Below the pieces are notes generated by a model. That model saw only the letters and a program-made list of their open reading frames with translations. It was not told where the DNA came from and did no database searches. 64,000 nucleotides of DNA from positions 76,870,364 through 76,934,363 of the forward strand of contig NC_067196.1 in NCBI RefSeq assembly GCF_000699445.3, in the 5' to 3' direction. Positions 35,748-47,085 of the stretch are shown one piece after another. Every line of letters begins with the position of its first letter. Position 1 is the first letter of the stretch. A program made the position numbers and the translations under genes. The DNA is from Schistosoma haematobium. Lineage: Eukaryota; Platyhelminthes; Trematoda; Strigeidida; Schistosomatidae.

Positions 35748-36114
35748 TATCAGAAGAGGTTTTGCGGAGATTTTAGCAATTTTAATAGTTGAAATCATGG
35801 GTCAATTGAAGCTAGATCACCATGAGAAACCTGGAAGCACTGAACGACCGTTTCATCCTATTGTGGGACTCCTCAGCTGTGCATATCCACGATCCCGGCC
35901 TCCCGCGAGACTCAAACCCAGGACCTATCAGTCTCGCGCCCGAGCGTTTAACCATTAGACCACTGAGCCGGCGATCAACGGTGTTAATGTATAACTTCAA
36001 CCAATCCATGAAATTGCGCGAAGGTCACCGACGAAACGGCCGTCCAGTGCTTTCACGTTTTCCATGGTGGTCTGGCTTTAACTAACTCATGATTTCAACT
36101 ATTGAAATTAATGA
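35748..36114 (-). repeat. Family A SINE, inverted composite
   Basis: 35748 to about 36027 is a minus-strand SINE from tail to the CGCAATTTCATGGATTGG lead. It joins at about 36028 a plus-strand 3' part starting at GACGAAACGGCCGTCCAGTG. The minus arm keeps CTGAGGA and GAAA; stem II ends in a possible G-U pair, stem I has one mismatch and the cleavage triplet is GTT, so it is close to but not fully consensus. Confidence 0.85.
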
Positions 36115-36527
36115 AATACTCAAATTTTGTTAATGATTTTTTGTTTTTAACATACACATGATATAATATATGCTTTTATGTAAGTAGCCTAACGCGTTAT
36201 TTTTGATGGTATTATTTCAAATATGATGACTTATTACATCTGATTTTCATGATTAACATCATTTCTCTTTTTATCTTTTCATCAAATCTATCCCAATCCA
36301 ATTCCCATATTAAAAATACATACTCATATATCATCTTATCTATATTGTAATTTTAAATAATACAATCAACTGAAATCCATGTAATGTGTACAAATATGAG
36401 ATTTAGCCAAAAAGGATAAGTTATTTATTATTTTACGCATATACATAATGACCACTTATAATAATATTTATCTCTTAACACTAGTCAAAATTAAATAATT
36501 TAGCTTCCAGAAGAGGTGGATATGTAG
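36115..36527. other. AT-rich spacer, nothing recognised
   Basis: No open frame or repeat identified. Confidence 0.4.
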
Positions 36528-36630
36528 GGGCTGATACTATGTCAACCCCACATAAGTTATTCAAAGTTCCCGACAGATCAATCTATTCATTCTTCTAAAG
36601 CCACATTTTTAACCTGTGACTTACTCGCTT
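36528..36630 (+). repeat. Dispersed repeat, copy 2 (unknown family)
   Basis: GGGGCTGATACTATGTCAAC, CCCACATAAGTTATTC, GACAGATCAATC and CATTCTTC blocks match 1085-1190 in the same order and orientation. The parent element is not recognised. Confidence 0.45.
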
Positions 36631-36825
36631 ATGAATCCTTACTTTTTTTTATATAATCATAAGTTCATTTCTTGTCTTACACATCATATGTCCCTAAATT
36701 ACTGCTATCAGTTTTCTTTGTTACATGCCCTAACGTCATGACATGTTAATATAAAAACAACGTAGTTTTTTTTGTTTTTGTACAAAGATCAAGATATTCT
36801 GAAAGTCTTCTGTATCTCGATTACT

Positions 36826-36905
36826 TGCTTATTTAATCCTGTTACCTATATTCGAGTATAGGCTGCCGACCAAGAATCTCCAACACAACTCTATCCTGAG
36901 CTCAA
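36826..36905 (-). mobile_element. SR2-like RTE 3' end, strongly decayed
   Basis: ACTTGCTTATTTAATCCTGTTACC, GAGTATAGGCTGCCGACCA and CTCTATCCTGAGCTC follow the order of the reverse-complemented RTE 3' end at 54642-54730, with many substitutions. Confidence 0.5.
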
Positions 36906-38058
36906 TTATTCAATTATCGGTAAATATGATTTACCGTAATCCAATCGGAAACCCCAATATTTTAAGAAATAATAGTTACTAATAAATGTAAAATGTACAA
37001 ACAAATAAAACTCTACTTAAGTAATTAAGTGTCGTTAGCTAAGAGACGATACAAATTAGTATACTTAATACAAGTCTAACAATATGAAATTAACTTGATT
37101 TGTGAAAATTTCCTGACTTACATAGTGAAGTATAATTGAGTATATGCTTAAACTAATACATTTATCAGCTAAACTGATATATTCACGTATCTTTAAGAGA
37201 CTATAGTAACTCAAATAACGTGTAATTACAATACAATAGATTAGAAATAAACAAAAATATATCATGAACTCGTTAAAAGTCAGTCTTTTAAATTGTAATG
37301 AGCAAAGGTTTCCATGTTACTTTATATTTTCAATACAGTCTAAAGATAATTTAAATATCTAAACTATTTTATTTTTGAATGTCTTAAAAACCTGGTCAAG
37401 AAAAAAAACGATCTTCCGTTATTTTCTTTTTAACATTAGAGAACAATTTACATTCATTGAATTTAGATTGTTAAAACTATTCACTTTCAGAAATAATCTA
37501 TTTTTCTACTTTAGTAATATTCAATAAAGGATATCGTTAGACATGTGTTTTATCCGTATATTAAAGTTATCAACAATTTGTACTTATACCTTTACATAAA
37601 ATCTTATCAAATAAGAAGTAGGAAGAATGATATTCTACATACTAGTAAATTTATTAAACCTTTTGTACAGAAGATCTAGACAGGAAATGTTCAATAGTGT
37701 CACACGTATATAATACGTTGTTCAAGATCGTATCTATTTCTTTTCAAATATTTGATTGTTTGGTATAAGAAAGTTGTTATTCATATAATAGAGATATGCC
37801 AAACGGAAATGTCATGATATTTGATTTTATTCTTCATTTTATGTCATAATATTGATTATAGTATGGGCTTCCTTCCATTTAAATCATATTCAATAACATA
37901 CATTCTATTTACTCAATTCATTTATTAACTTTCATATGAGTTGAAAATATTCTCGACTATCTTCTTGGTTTTTTTTGTTGTTGAATTTAATGGATCCATT
38001 GACTGTCACTATGACAATTATTATATTACATGTAGACGAATTTCCATAACTAAGTCAA
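36906..38058. other. AT-rich spacer, nothing recognised
   Basis: No convincing open frame or repeat. Confidence 0.4.
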
Positions 38059-38112
38059 CTGGTGAGCGGCCTATGGTCCTTCACGAGGAGTAACAGGCGT
38101 AAGTAAGTAAGT
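38059..38112 (+). mobile_element. SR2-like RTE, 3' end only
   Basis: CTGGTGAGCGGCCTATGGTC, CTTCACGAGGAGTAACAGGC and a GTAAGTAAGTAAG tail. It is about 54 bp and almost identical to the intact copy's 3' end. Confidence 0.85.
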
Positions 38113-38967
38113 CAATTGGTAATGAAAAACACAAAAAATTCTATTAATTTACACTCTAAATAACAGGAACTATTGGCATTTCTTAGTTTGATGTCTTTCA
38201 TAATCTGGTAGTTGTTAATCATATAATAATCTTAATGTTTAGTTGTAAAATTATGTCCAAACTAATATCAATTATCCATCTTATGATTAGTTATTTTTTT
38301 AAATTAGTATACAGGATAATTTGATTTCGATAAAATCCGAAATCAATTTCGAATGATAGGACTTAGACGAAAAGATATACTCCTACTTTTAAGTTTGTGC
38401 ACTTGAGTTAAAAAATATGGTTCTAAGTACATATTCTCCTCTTTCACTCAGGTTTTGATCCGGAAGTAACCTTAGGTGAGCTAAAGGCGGAGTTTTGAAC
38501 ACATAATTTGTCTCAATACTATTACACATGTTACAATGTTGTATAAAGCGAACTTACTGAAGAGAGGGAGGGAGAGAGAGAGAGTAATATTTTCGACAAA
38601 CTTTATTATCAGATGGTGTAATAACTACGATTTCACAGTTCCTTAAGGATGTATATATATATGGATATTTATCCCACTTTACTGGAAAATCTTCCTAGTC
38701 CATATTATATAAACCACGAAACACATGAAATTCAGATTAGTATTAACTGACGTCTCATTTAGACAAAATAAGCTGTTATTCTTTTACTTTTGAATTCTAT
38801 TCATTAATTATCCCTCATATGTATTCAGTCTTTATTTATTATTAAGAAATTCAATGAAATTTTCACAATTGAAGTTGATCAGATCAACAAGAAAACAATA
38901 TCATTAAACTATCTACAAAAAATTACATAATCATACTTATAATACGGTTCATTTTAGAATATTTGAT
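38113..38967. other. AT-rich spacer with an RTE 5'-UTR remnant and a GA-rich tract
   Basis: At 38455-38505 the block CCGGAAGTAACCTTAGGTGA then GCTAAAGGCGGAGTTTTG resembles the 5' end of the RTE (57805-57850, same orientation). A GA-rich tract occupies 38565-38585. Confidence 0.45.
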
Positions 38968-39250
38968 GAGACTAAAATTTATGGACGACCTTTGAGTGAC
39001 GCTAGACTGACCTTGAGAGTGTCCACCTAATAACTACGACCAAATGAAGGTAATAAACCAGTGTGGTGAATTAGAATTATAACTTACAGTTGATGGTTAA
39101 GGTTAGGAATTTGATTAAAGGTTTTCATCACGAAGTGACATTAGCTATAATGACAAAACTCTATTTAGTCAAATGGATAAGTGAATTTCGCGCCAAAATC
39201 CGAGACATGTTACTGTATACCTGATTACTTCGTCCATAAATTATGGTCTC
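38968..39250 (+). mobile_element. MITE-like element with 21-bp terminal inverted repeats, copy 2
   Basis: The left end GAGACTAAAATTTATGGACGA (38968-38988) and the right end TCGTCCATAAATTATGGTCTC (39230-39250) are inverted repeats matching at 18 of 21 positions. The 240-bp interior has no coding potential and matches 21278-21538. This is the layout of a miniature inverted-repeat transposable element. No clear target-site duplication is visible, so the superfamily is not assigned. Confidence 0.75.
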
Positions 39251-39793
39251 ACCGAAAATTATTTTCTACTGTTAAACTATAATTCCACATGTATAACTAA
39301 TACATTGGAGAAGTGGAATATTAAAAGAAATTGATCATTTATAGTTTTATTATTAATAATTAGTTTTCTGTTATACCTAATCTAATGATTAAAAACTCAA
39401 TAAAATCATTGATTAAATAAATAAATCATTTACAAAGATTTTTCCCGCTTTGATAGCTGGAGGCAATTTTTTTATCTGTTCAATATGATTTGATATGTTT
39501 TACCCATTTTTACGTACAATTCAATCAGTCTAATATTAATATTATGATTTATGTTGCTATGACAATATATATATATATATATCGCTTTACTATAACGTCT
39601 GATATTCTATTCATTGCTGATGGGAGAATTTCATGTAATATCAAGTAATATCTAAAAATAAAATGTTGTTTGTAGAAAAAACTAATTTAAAAACTAACAT
39701 TACGCAACAGTATTTCTTTCTCAATTAACTATATCAGTGAAAATCTCTAAAGAATCGTCAAATAGGATCGATTGAAGATGTACTTCCTCTTTT
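39251..39793. other. AT-rich spacer before the PLE
   Basis: (TA)n at about 39564-39583. It may include the 5' region of the PLE, but no second copy in the window allows the boundary to be set. Confidence 0.35.
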
Positions 39794-40711
39794 TTGGCCG
39801 GTGAAATGTTACTGAAAAAATGCAACAGAATAGACACTGAAACCCAGTTTGAGTATTTATATCAACAGTTGTCGGAACTGAAACCCATGAACGATGAAAA
39901 ACATAGTTGGTTGAAATCGAAACTAGTTGACATTACAAACCAGTACATAACGACACCAACCCCACAATCGAAAGTGTTGACTAAAGATCACCAACTAGCT
40001 TTAAAAAAGCTTGTGAAAGATGAAACAATAATGCTACTTCGTCCAGATAAGGGTTCCAGTGTAGTCGTTCTTAACAGAGACGAATATATTAGTAAAATAA
40101 TGTCTACTTTAAATGATTCCACTAGATTTATCATCGATAATACCCAGAAGGATTTAACAGAGACGACAGAGAAGCGACTTGTAAATAAATTGAGAGATCT
40201 CCTAAAGAGAAATCTAATAGATAATCATACATACAATGAACTTAAACCTAAAGGATCACAATTACCGTACTTATACGGCCTACCCAAAACTCACAAGCCC
40301 AATATCCCGATTAGACCAATATTATCCATGGCCAATTCTCCTTTCCATAAACTCGCCCGCTGGCTGACAAAGTGCCTTGAACCAATACGAAAGAAACTAA
40401 CACCTTACAGTCTAAAAGATAGTTTTGAATTTGTACAAAAACTTGACAACCTAAATGTTTCCGATAAATTTATGGTTTCATTTGACGTCTCATCGCTCTT
40501 CACAAACATCCCCTTAGAAGAAACGATAGAGATCATATGTGATTATCCCGAACTTCTACCCCTACCAATCCATGATTTTAAACAGCTTCTCTTCTTATGT
40601 ACAAAAACATACAATTTCAATTCAATAATGTCCTTTACCGCCAAATCGATGGAGTTGCCATGGGTAGCCCATTGGGCCCAATTCTTGCCGATATATTTAT
40701 GGGAAACCTAG
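39794..40711 (+). pseudogene. PLE-A polyprotein, N-terminal part and RT fingers/palm
   Basis: The open frame begins without an ATG; the first ATG is at 39806. It reads RIDTETQFEYLYQQ, LLRPDKGSSVVVLNRDEY (the KGxxVV RT-0/1 type segment), YGLPKTHKP and RPILS (typical of PLE RT), then SFDVSSLFTNIPL with the first catalytic Asp (about residue 231). It loses frame near 40600: past TYNFN the reading no longer fits the family, while the next frame continues correctly with IQFQFNNVLYRQIDGVAMGS. A one-base shift around 40597-40610 explains this. The N-terminal part may be slightly truncated. Confidence 0.85.
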
Positions 40712-41460
40712 AACAAAAAAAGCTTAAGCACGTAATCGATGGTACTACATTGTATTGCAGATATATTGATGACACATTCCTCGTCTGCAACAATCACGAT
40801 CACGCCATTAAGCTACTCGATCTATTTAATAAAGCACACGAGGACATAGAGTTTACTATGGAACAAGAAGCTGAAGACAAATTCCATTTCCTTGATGTTG
40901 GGATCCGACGAACATCTGATGGTAAATTACATAGACATATTCACCATAAAAATACCTGGAGTGGTCTTTATCTCAATTACCACAGTTTCTGCCCAATGAG
41001 TTACAAAAAGGGTATTGTACGAACCCTTTTTGACCGCGCTCAAAAAATCTGTTCAAAAGAATACCTTGATGATGAAATTAATCTGATTACTAATGTTCTA
41101 CGCGATAATGAATACCCATTGAAATTTATCCAGAAATATGCAAAAAGCAATCCTCATACAAAATACTATGGAGTAGAAAGAAAAACCTGCTTTTTACACT
41201 TACGTTTCAAAGGTGATGAAATCGCTGGAATAATCAATCACAGAATAAACTCTGCATTGAAAGTCACCTACCCAGCAGCAAAACTTATGACAGTATGGCA
41301 AACGAACTGCTCACTTCAACAAACCAAAATCGACAAGCCCTCTTTTCTTAGTAGCTCCAACTGCATCTACCAATTTACATGTACGTGCCAAAGCACATAC
41401 ATTGGAAGAACTGAGAGAAGAGTGCATGTCCGCATTTCTGAGCATGTTCCAAAAACTTGA
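40597..41460 (+). pseudogene. PLE-A polyprotein, RT palm/thumb and start of GIY-YIG
   Basis: Continues the RT with DGVAMGSPLGPILADIFM (residues about 18-35) and CRYIDDTFLVC, the catalytic YxDD box (about residues 55-58). HFLDVGI and the thumb follow, then the linker and SNCIYQFTCTCQSTYIGRTE, which holds the GIY-YIG-like YIGR signature of the endonuclease near residues 262-273. A stop occurs in-frame at 41458-41460 just after ISEHVPK. The remaining endonuclease part is in another frame. Confidence 0.9.
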
Positions 41461-41672
41461 GGCTGCGTGGGACCAGGGCTTTCAACAGTGCAATAGCTCG
41501 ACATCTACTTGATACCGGGCACACCATCAACATTCCTCATGCTTTCAAAGTTATCAATAGACAAAGAAGTACGACCACCCTCCGTTTTGCTGAAGCTATT
41601 ATGATCAAAAAACTTAAACCTGACTTATGCATTCAAAAAGAGACTTTAATTAACTTATCACTACCCTGGTAA
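41457..41672 (+). pseudogene. PLE-A GIY-YIG endonuclease, C-terminal part
   Basis: Frame-shifted continuation: RAFNSAIARHLLDTGHTINI, the AIxxHxxxTGH segment conserved in PLE endonucleases, then LRFAEAIMIKKLKPDLC with the Glu of the catalytic helix, and the end INLSLPW. This is the usual end of PLE proteins. The join at about 41450-41462 contains a second frame break. Confidence 0.85.
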
Positions 41673-42024
41673 CCCTTTATTATTATTTTATTTTTGTTTA
41701 TTTATTTTAAAATATTTATATTCCTCCCCTATTACATAATTCTTAAACCACATTATTATTTACGCATTTCCACCACCTGATCCTCCTAAATTATCTTAAC
41801 TTTTCAAATTCTATTTAATTATTATTACGTAACCTATCTTATGATTATTCAATTCCACTATTACACCACCCAACCCGAATTAATTCCTTTTGACCTCTGA
41901 CCTGTTCTAGCATATATATATATATATATAGTTATTATTGTAACTCAGTTATTTACACTCATCTATGTCATTTGTTTTCACTCTATCTCAATGTAAAAAT
42001 TCTATCACATTTTTTGGTTTGTAA

Positions 42025-42071
42025 GCAGCTGACGAGAAACCTCGAAATAATATGAATTCATACTATTCTGC
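42025..42071 (+). ncRNA. Candidate compact hammerhead ribozyme in the PLE-A 3' region
   Basis: Reading in order: GCAG (42025-42028, stem I), CTGACGA (42029-42035, core with N7 = C), GA-AACC-TC (42036-42043, 2-bp stem II), GAAA (42044-42047), a palindromic stem III (42047-42066, one mismatch around TATGAATTCATA), T (42067, cleavage position) and CTGC (42068-42071) pairing with GCAG. All invariant core bases are present. PLE-encoded hammerheads are reported in other animals. The very short stem II and loop-less palindromic stem III suggest activity as a dimer, which is inference. Confidence 0.55.
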
Positions 42072-42075
42072 ACCA

Positions 42076-43271
42076 ATATTTGTTCTTGCTTTATTTAAAT
42101 TCATAAAGGGAACCAATTGCATGAAATGTTACTGAGCCTTAGCCAAATTGTCCGGCAGTTAGGTCACTAAATATCGAACATATCATCGATCCCTGTCAGG
42201 GTCAGGGACAACCGACGAGCCTCAGTTAATTGTATATCATGGACTGACCCATGTGGTAGTGGTTTCACTATTTTCTATGTACTCATTCATACTCATATAT
42301 TTCCGTAATAATTATATGGTCTTCAAAGCAGCCATTGAACGTTAGATGTTGGTAAACAATTAAAAACATTCTCATCTTGTAACATACTAATGATTTGTTC
42401 AGTTTTCTACGTGGATGGTGGAAGTAATATTAGTTGATGAGTGATGTTTGGGTCACAGAGACGTTTTATCTGTCCATATAGCTATGAATACTAGTATACC
42501 TGATTGGCTGGTTCAGAGATTGTTTATGCTTAACAGAAATTGGTAAGGGTGGTTACACTGAATTGTTCATTAGCTTATGTGATAATGCACCTCACTTGCT
42601 AGCTTGATTCTTATAGTGATAGTGAATCCTTGATGAAGAGCATAGAAATTATTTTTAATATTTTAAAAAAATGTTAACCTTCTTTTTCATTTAAATCCTA
42701 ATCATTTATTACTCATTCTTTATTTGACATTCTAAACCTAATGTTGATAACAAGCTACACGTCCAATTACTGTTTTTCAATGGCTTCAAACGTAGATGAT
42801 AAGTGTGTTAAACTTATATCAAAGTTTATAGCCTGTAACAATTCAGAACAATTTGTGCTTCAACATCAAAAAGAAATAAATAGCTCTGTTTCATGATTTC
42901 TTTTTGTGTATAATGAATAATACTAAGCAACCTAGTAGGTAGGATAGGAGTATTTCATAAAATGTTTTTAATACAGTTTTTTTAATTGATGCATACAACT
43001 TAATATCAATAATCAGTAAGATATGATCTAATATCATGATAGAACATAAACTAAACTATGATATAATACTAAATAAGTAGTTTCTTCTTTGTAATTCGTT
43101 TTTATTTATCCTTTATGTAGTATAAGTACGTTTACGGTATGTTTGAGTAATACGGGTAATGATACTAAAAAAAATAACTTATACCATAACGTATGCTAAA
43201 AACATATTGACTAAAAGTTTGATACTACTTAGATAAACATAAAGTATTTTCCCTTCCTGAGGACATTTCTA

Positions 43272-43309
<38 letters not shown>

Positions 43310-44423
43310 TTGACCAACTGTTTATTAGACGCACACATAGTCAACTGTCTCACTAGTGGATAAAAAACGTAGATAATTCAGATCTCATAAATATCTGGTA
43401 CTCTAACTGATCATGATAATTCATTTCAGTATACTGCAAAGTCAAAGATTTACATTTTGATCAAATTATAATATATAAACTATTTTATAATGTTTAATTG
43501 TTATTTCAGTAATTTGTTAATTTAATCTTCACAATATATTCACCATATACCTTGTTCAACTAGTTCATTCTGTAGCTTTTATCCTTAATTTTTAATTTAA
43601 ATTTGTCTACTATACCACATCAATCTCTCGAATTTCTTCTATTTTACTATTATTATTTTGTTTGTTTGTTAAAATTATTTATAAGTTTTAAGAAATTTTT
43701 GTATGGGTGCATTATTAATGCAAATCCATTAGTTTTTCTTTTTTCTGTTCAAAACTCTCAAGGGAATAAGATGTGTGGTAACTATCTTACTGAGAGAGAG
43801 AGAGGGAGGGAGAGGGGGGGAGAAAAAAAGACTCATCTAAATGCACTATTTATTTATTAGTTGCATTAATTTGTTTTTGTCTAATAATTTGAGGCATGAA
43901 TACATTATTTTATTCGCATATTTCGGATTTCATTTACACTCTGTCTTCTCCTCTCCCCCCTATGTCTCTCTCGTATGCACACACACACAAACAAACAAAC
44001 AATCATCACGTGCTTGTAGAAACATTAGAACAAAAATACCATTATTTTCCTTATGGTATCTTGTTTTTTAGACGTTTTTGTAGATACTTAACATAATGCT
44101 TGGCATTTATAATTTCATGTGATTATGAGGATCCTTTTTTTCATGTCCATGTGATATGCTATTGGTAATAATAATCATAATATTGTTGTTATTATTATCG
44201 TTATTATTTTAATTACGATTGAGATTCAATTATTATTTAACGTTTTTTTAAGTGTTATGTCACATATGTTTTCTGTCTTCATTTTTTTCTCATAAATTTT
44301 AATTAATAATACTTCGCGTCTTGATAATTTCATTTCCCCATAGTATACTGTTCATAGCATTTTATATAAAATTTAGCTGTGCATTATTAATTATGAAAAT
44401 AAAAGGAAATATTAGTAATTATT

Positions 44424-44469
<46 letters not shown>

Positions 44470-44529
44470 TATTACTTATTTCAGTCTATGTTGTTTGTTA
44501 CAAATTGAAATTAAAATTGTTGTTATCAA
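42076..44529. other. AT-rich spacer with microsatellites
   Basis: A higher-complexity block at 42120-42250 (CCTGTCAGGGTCAGGGACAA) may be an unrecognised repeat. (TA)n lies at 43272-43309, a GA-rich tract at 43793-43830, (CA)n at 43977-43990 and (TA)n at 44430-44466. Frames over these tracts are low-complexity artefacts. Confidence 0.45.
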
Positions 44530-45060
44530 CTACTTGCCCCCAAATGCCCTGGTGTATAGAGTCAGGTCTTCTTCTCGAAATGCTCTCACATGGCCACGTG
44601 CATACAGTCATTGCCAGGGACGTCCTACACACTACCGTCTTATGGCATTACCGTTGTTTATGAAATTGAGAAGACGAAAAGCGAATGTCTTGGGCTTTAA
44701 CCAGGTTGGTGAACATGGATAGTACACCCAAGAAAGTTGGAAAACCCTGATTCCAAACCAATGTTGCACATGGAATCCGGTATCATGAGGGAACAAATGG
44801 CGTATGAACCAATCGTTTGTCATCGGCTACCATGAAACTGTATCTCCTGACGTTATTTCAGAACTTTAGGTCAAAGGCTCCGGGTGTGGCCCCCTAACAA
44901 AACCACCTGCTTCGGTTCAGGTTCACGGGCAGTATCCAAGCACTCACACAAATTGATCGATTTATGTGGCGCATATCTATTTGGCGCCTCCTTGTACCAA
45001 TGTTTATGTGTTTATATAAATAATAAATGTATCTATTATACATTCCATATATTCAGCGAA
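44530..45060. repeat. Higher-GC block, probable mobile-element piece, unidentified
   Basis: Composition changes sharply from AT-rich to mixed (CCCCCAAATGCCCTGG, TTGGGCTTTAACCAGG, CACCTGCTTCGGTTCAGG, TGTGGCGCATATCTATTTGG). It ends in TAAATAATAAATGTA, a polyadenylation-like or 3'-end-like sequence. No domain is encoded in any frame that I can see. The edge and composition suggest an inserted element, but only one copy is present here. Confidence 0.35.
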
Positions 45061-45784
45061 TCTGTTTAGTTTCACTTTTTATTTATTGTCTATAGTGTTC
45101 TTAGCATAATGTTCTCTTACCTCATACTCAATCACCCTATTCAGTCAGGGTTTAGTAATAACAGTACCCTATAAGGGCTCCAGTTGAGGTTATTACTTAA
45201 CTATAGAGACCACTAAATCTTATTCAATTCACAGTGACAAGTCTTCTAAATAAATACTCGATTCGATTTTCTAATCGCTTCCAATAACTTCAGAATGAGT
45301 CTAAATGGCAACTTGAGTACAAGAAAAAAGGCGCAAAGTCTTGTGAAAAATCATTTATTTAAATCGAAATGATTTAAGAATATATCATATTTTATCTAAT
45401 GTACTGACAGTTAGATTAATAGTCAAATTTGTATAAATTGAACGAAGTTGAATTCAACATTATTAATTCAATATATTGCTATGTGAACACACCTACAATA
45501 TCAGGCAATTTATCATTCATACAAGGTTCGTTTCAATTAATTTTAATACCTTTCAATACTATCACCATTTCACGTAAAATTTTATTGACTAAAAAATTCT
45601 AAAAAATATTCGTGCGTACTAATATTTACGTCTTTATTGTTAAATATGTAACATAGTTCTTTTGTATCCAAACGTCTCTATACTAAACTGTCATTGATAT
45701 TCCTTTTTGTATTGTCTGTTTGAATCTTCTTAATGATGTTGAAGACTAAAATTGATCAGTCCAGAGTGAACACCAGCTATGGGA
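45061..45784. other. AT-rich spacer, nothing recognised
   Basis: No open frame or repeat identified. Confidence 0.4.
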
Positions 45785-45870
45785 TGCTGGCACATCCAGC
45801 TGATTAATCCCGAATAGGACGAAACGCGCGTCCTGGATTCCATTGCTAGCCACCATCCATCATTGTTTAT
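45785..45870 (+). repeat. Smα-type hammerhead repeat, 3' half
   Basis: ACATCCAG (stem I), CTGATTA, then ATCCCGAATAGGACGAAACG, CGCGTCCTGGATTCC (cleavage triplet and stem I) and the Smα tail CCACCATCCATCATTG. Stem I pairs as ATCCAG/CTGGAT. The core has T for the invariant G8 (CTGATTA), predicted to abolish cleavage. The tRNA-like half is missing: truncation lies just upstream of the ribozyme. Confidence 0.85.
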
Positions 45871-46639
45871 TACTGAAATTTTCTACGATGAAGTAAACCT
45901 ATTATGTTGAAATATGCAAATATCATGACGTAAGGATATGGGGTGGATCATTTATTTATTCTTGTTTCATAATGTTCCTTTAGGAATGTCACGTTTATAA
46001 ATTTTAGATTTTAAATCATGTGAAGCATTCAGTAGAAATCCATGAAAAGCCACATGTTATCGGTAGTCTGTCATTCATTAAGAATATATGTGTTCTTGAA
46101 AGAATAAATATTCTCACGGCTTTCAATCAATGTCGTAGTTAGAGATGACACTGAAGAGTAATTCAAGACATCTTTGTCCTTAACTAATAGTTAGAGTGTT
46201 TAGATCTTAGTGATCAAGGTAACCGGTTATTTTTGACGAAAGCATAATATGTTAAGCGATCTATTCGTTTTTCTTGAAAAGTTAGGGCCTGTTGACTACT
46301 TCTTTCTTAATTCAATGAAGTGCTACTTAATAAAAACTTTTGATAGCAATATCCTGTCAAGAAGCCGAATTTAGACGTGAAAGTTTATTAATTCTAAATA
46401 AATATCTAGGGCATGGGCCAATGACATAATATAATAAATTAACCGTTATACAAGGATCTAATAAGATTTATCGTTTTATAAAGCAGTTTTCAATGTTCTA
46501 GTGTTTCAATATGTAATTACTTAAATGATTTTATCGGTGCATTTTTAGAGATAGACAGTATTTTAAGAGCTGTTCTCCGAATTAGTAGTTGAAAATTCAG
46601 ACTGTCTAATTGATAACAACTTTTAAAGAAGAACAATTA
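45871..46639. other. AT-rich spacer, nothing recognised
   Basis: No open frame or repeat identified. Confidence 0.4.
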
Positions 46640-47085
46640 TGATTGGTCCTACTGTACGGAGCTGAAACGTGGAGAACTAATACAACCATCACCAAGAAGG
46701 TACAAGTATTTATAAATAGTTGTCTACGCATGATAATCAATATCCGATGTCCGTATACCATCAGTAGCAGCCTACTGTGGAATTGAACAAACCAGCTTCC
46801 AACTGAAGAGAAAATTATGAAAAGAAGTTGGAAATGGGTAGTAAATACATTGAAGAAATCACCAAACTGCATCACAAGGCAAGTCATAATTTGGAATCCT
46901 GAAGGGAAGTGGAAAAGAGAAAGGCCGAAGAACACACTACGTCGGGAAATGGAAGCAGTTATGAAGAGGGTCAATAGCAACTATAAAGAACTGGAAAGGA
47001 TTGCTCTGGATAGGGTTGGATGGGAGTGCTGGTGGGCGAGCGGACTATGCTCCCCCACGAGGAGTAAGTAAATAAGTAGTTATGA
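46640..47085 (+). pseudogene. SR2-like RTE, 5'-truncated C-terminal fragment
   Basis: Starts in the [10 protein letters not shown] region (TACTGTACGGAGCTGAAACG), continues as [19 protein letters not shown] and [20 protein letters not shown], then DRVGWECW and the 3' end GCTCCCCCACGAGGAGTAAG. The C-terminal part (46817-47071) is one open frame with an upstream break. The end is followed by TAAATAAGTAG, a remnant of the tail repeats. Confidence 0.88.

Larger units (their letters stand above)
39794..42075 (+). mobile_element. Penelope-like element (PLE-A), near complete
   Basis: The coding part spans 39794-41672 in three frames and a 3' region of about 400 bp follows, with a hammerhead-like motif at 42025-42071. 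The domain order N-terminal region, RT, linker, C-terminal GIY-YIG endonuclease defines Penelope-like retroelements. These carry RT related to telomerase and often long-terminal repeats of their own. I found no second copy of the 3' region upstream, so no terminal repeat could be shown. Its 5' limit is uncertain. Confidence 0.85.
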
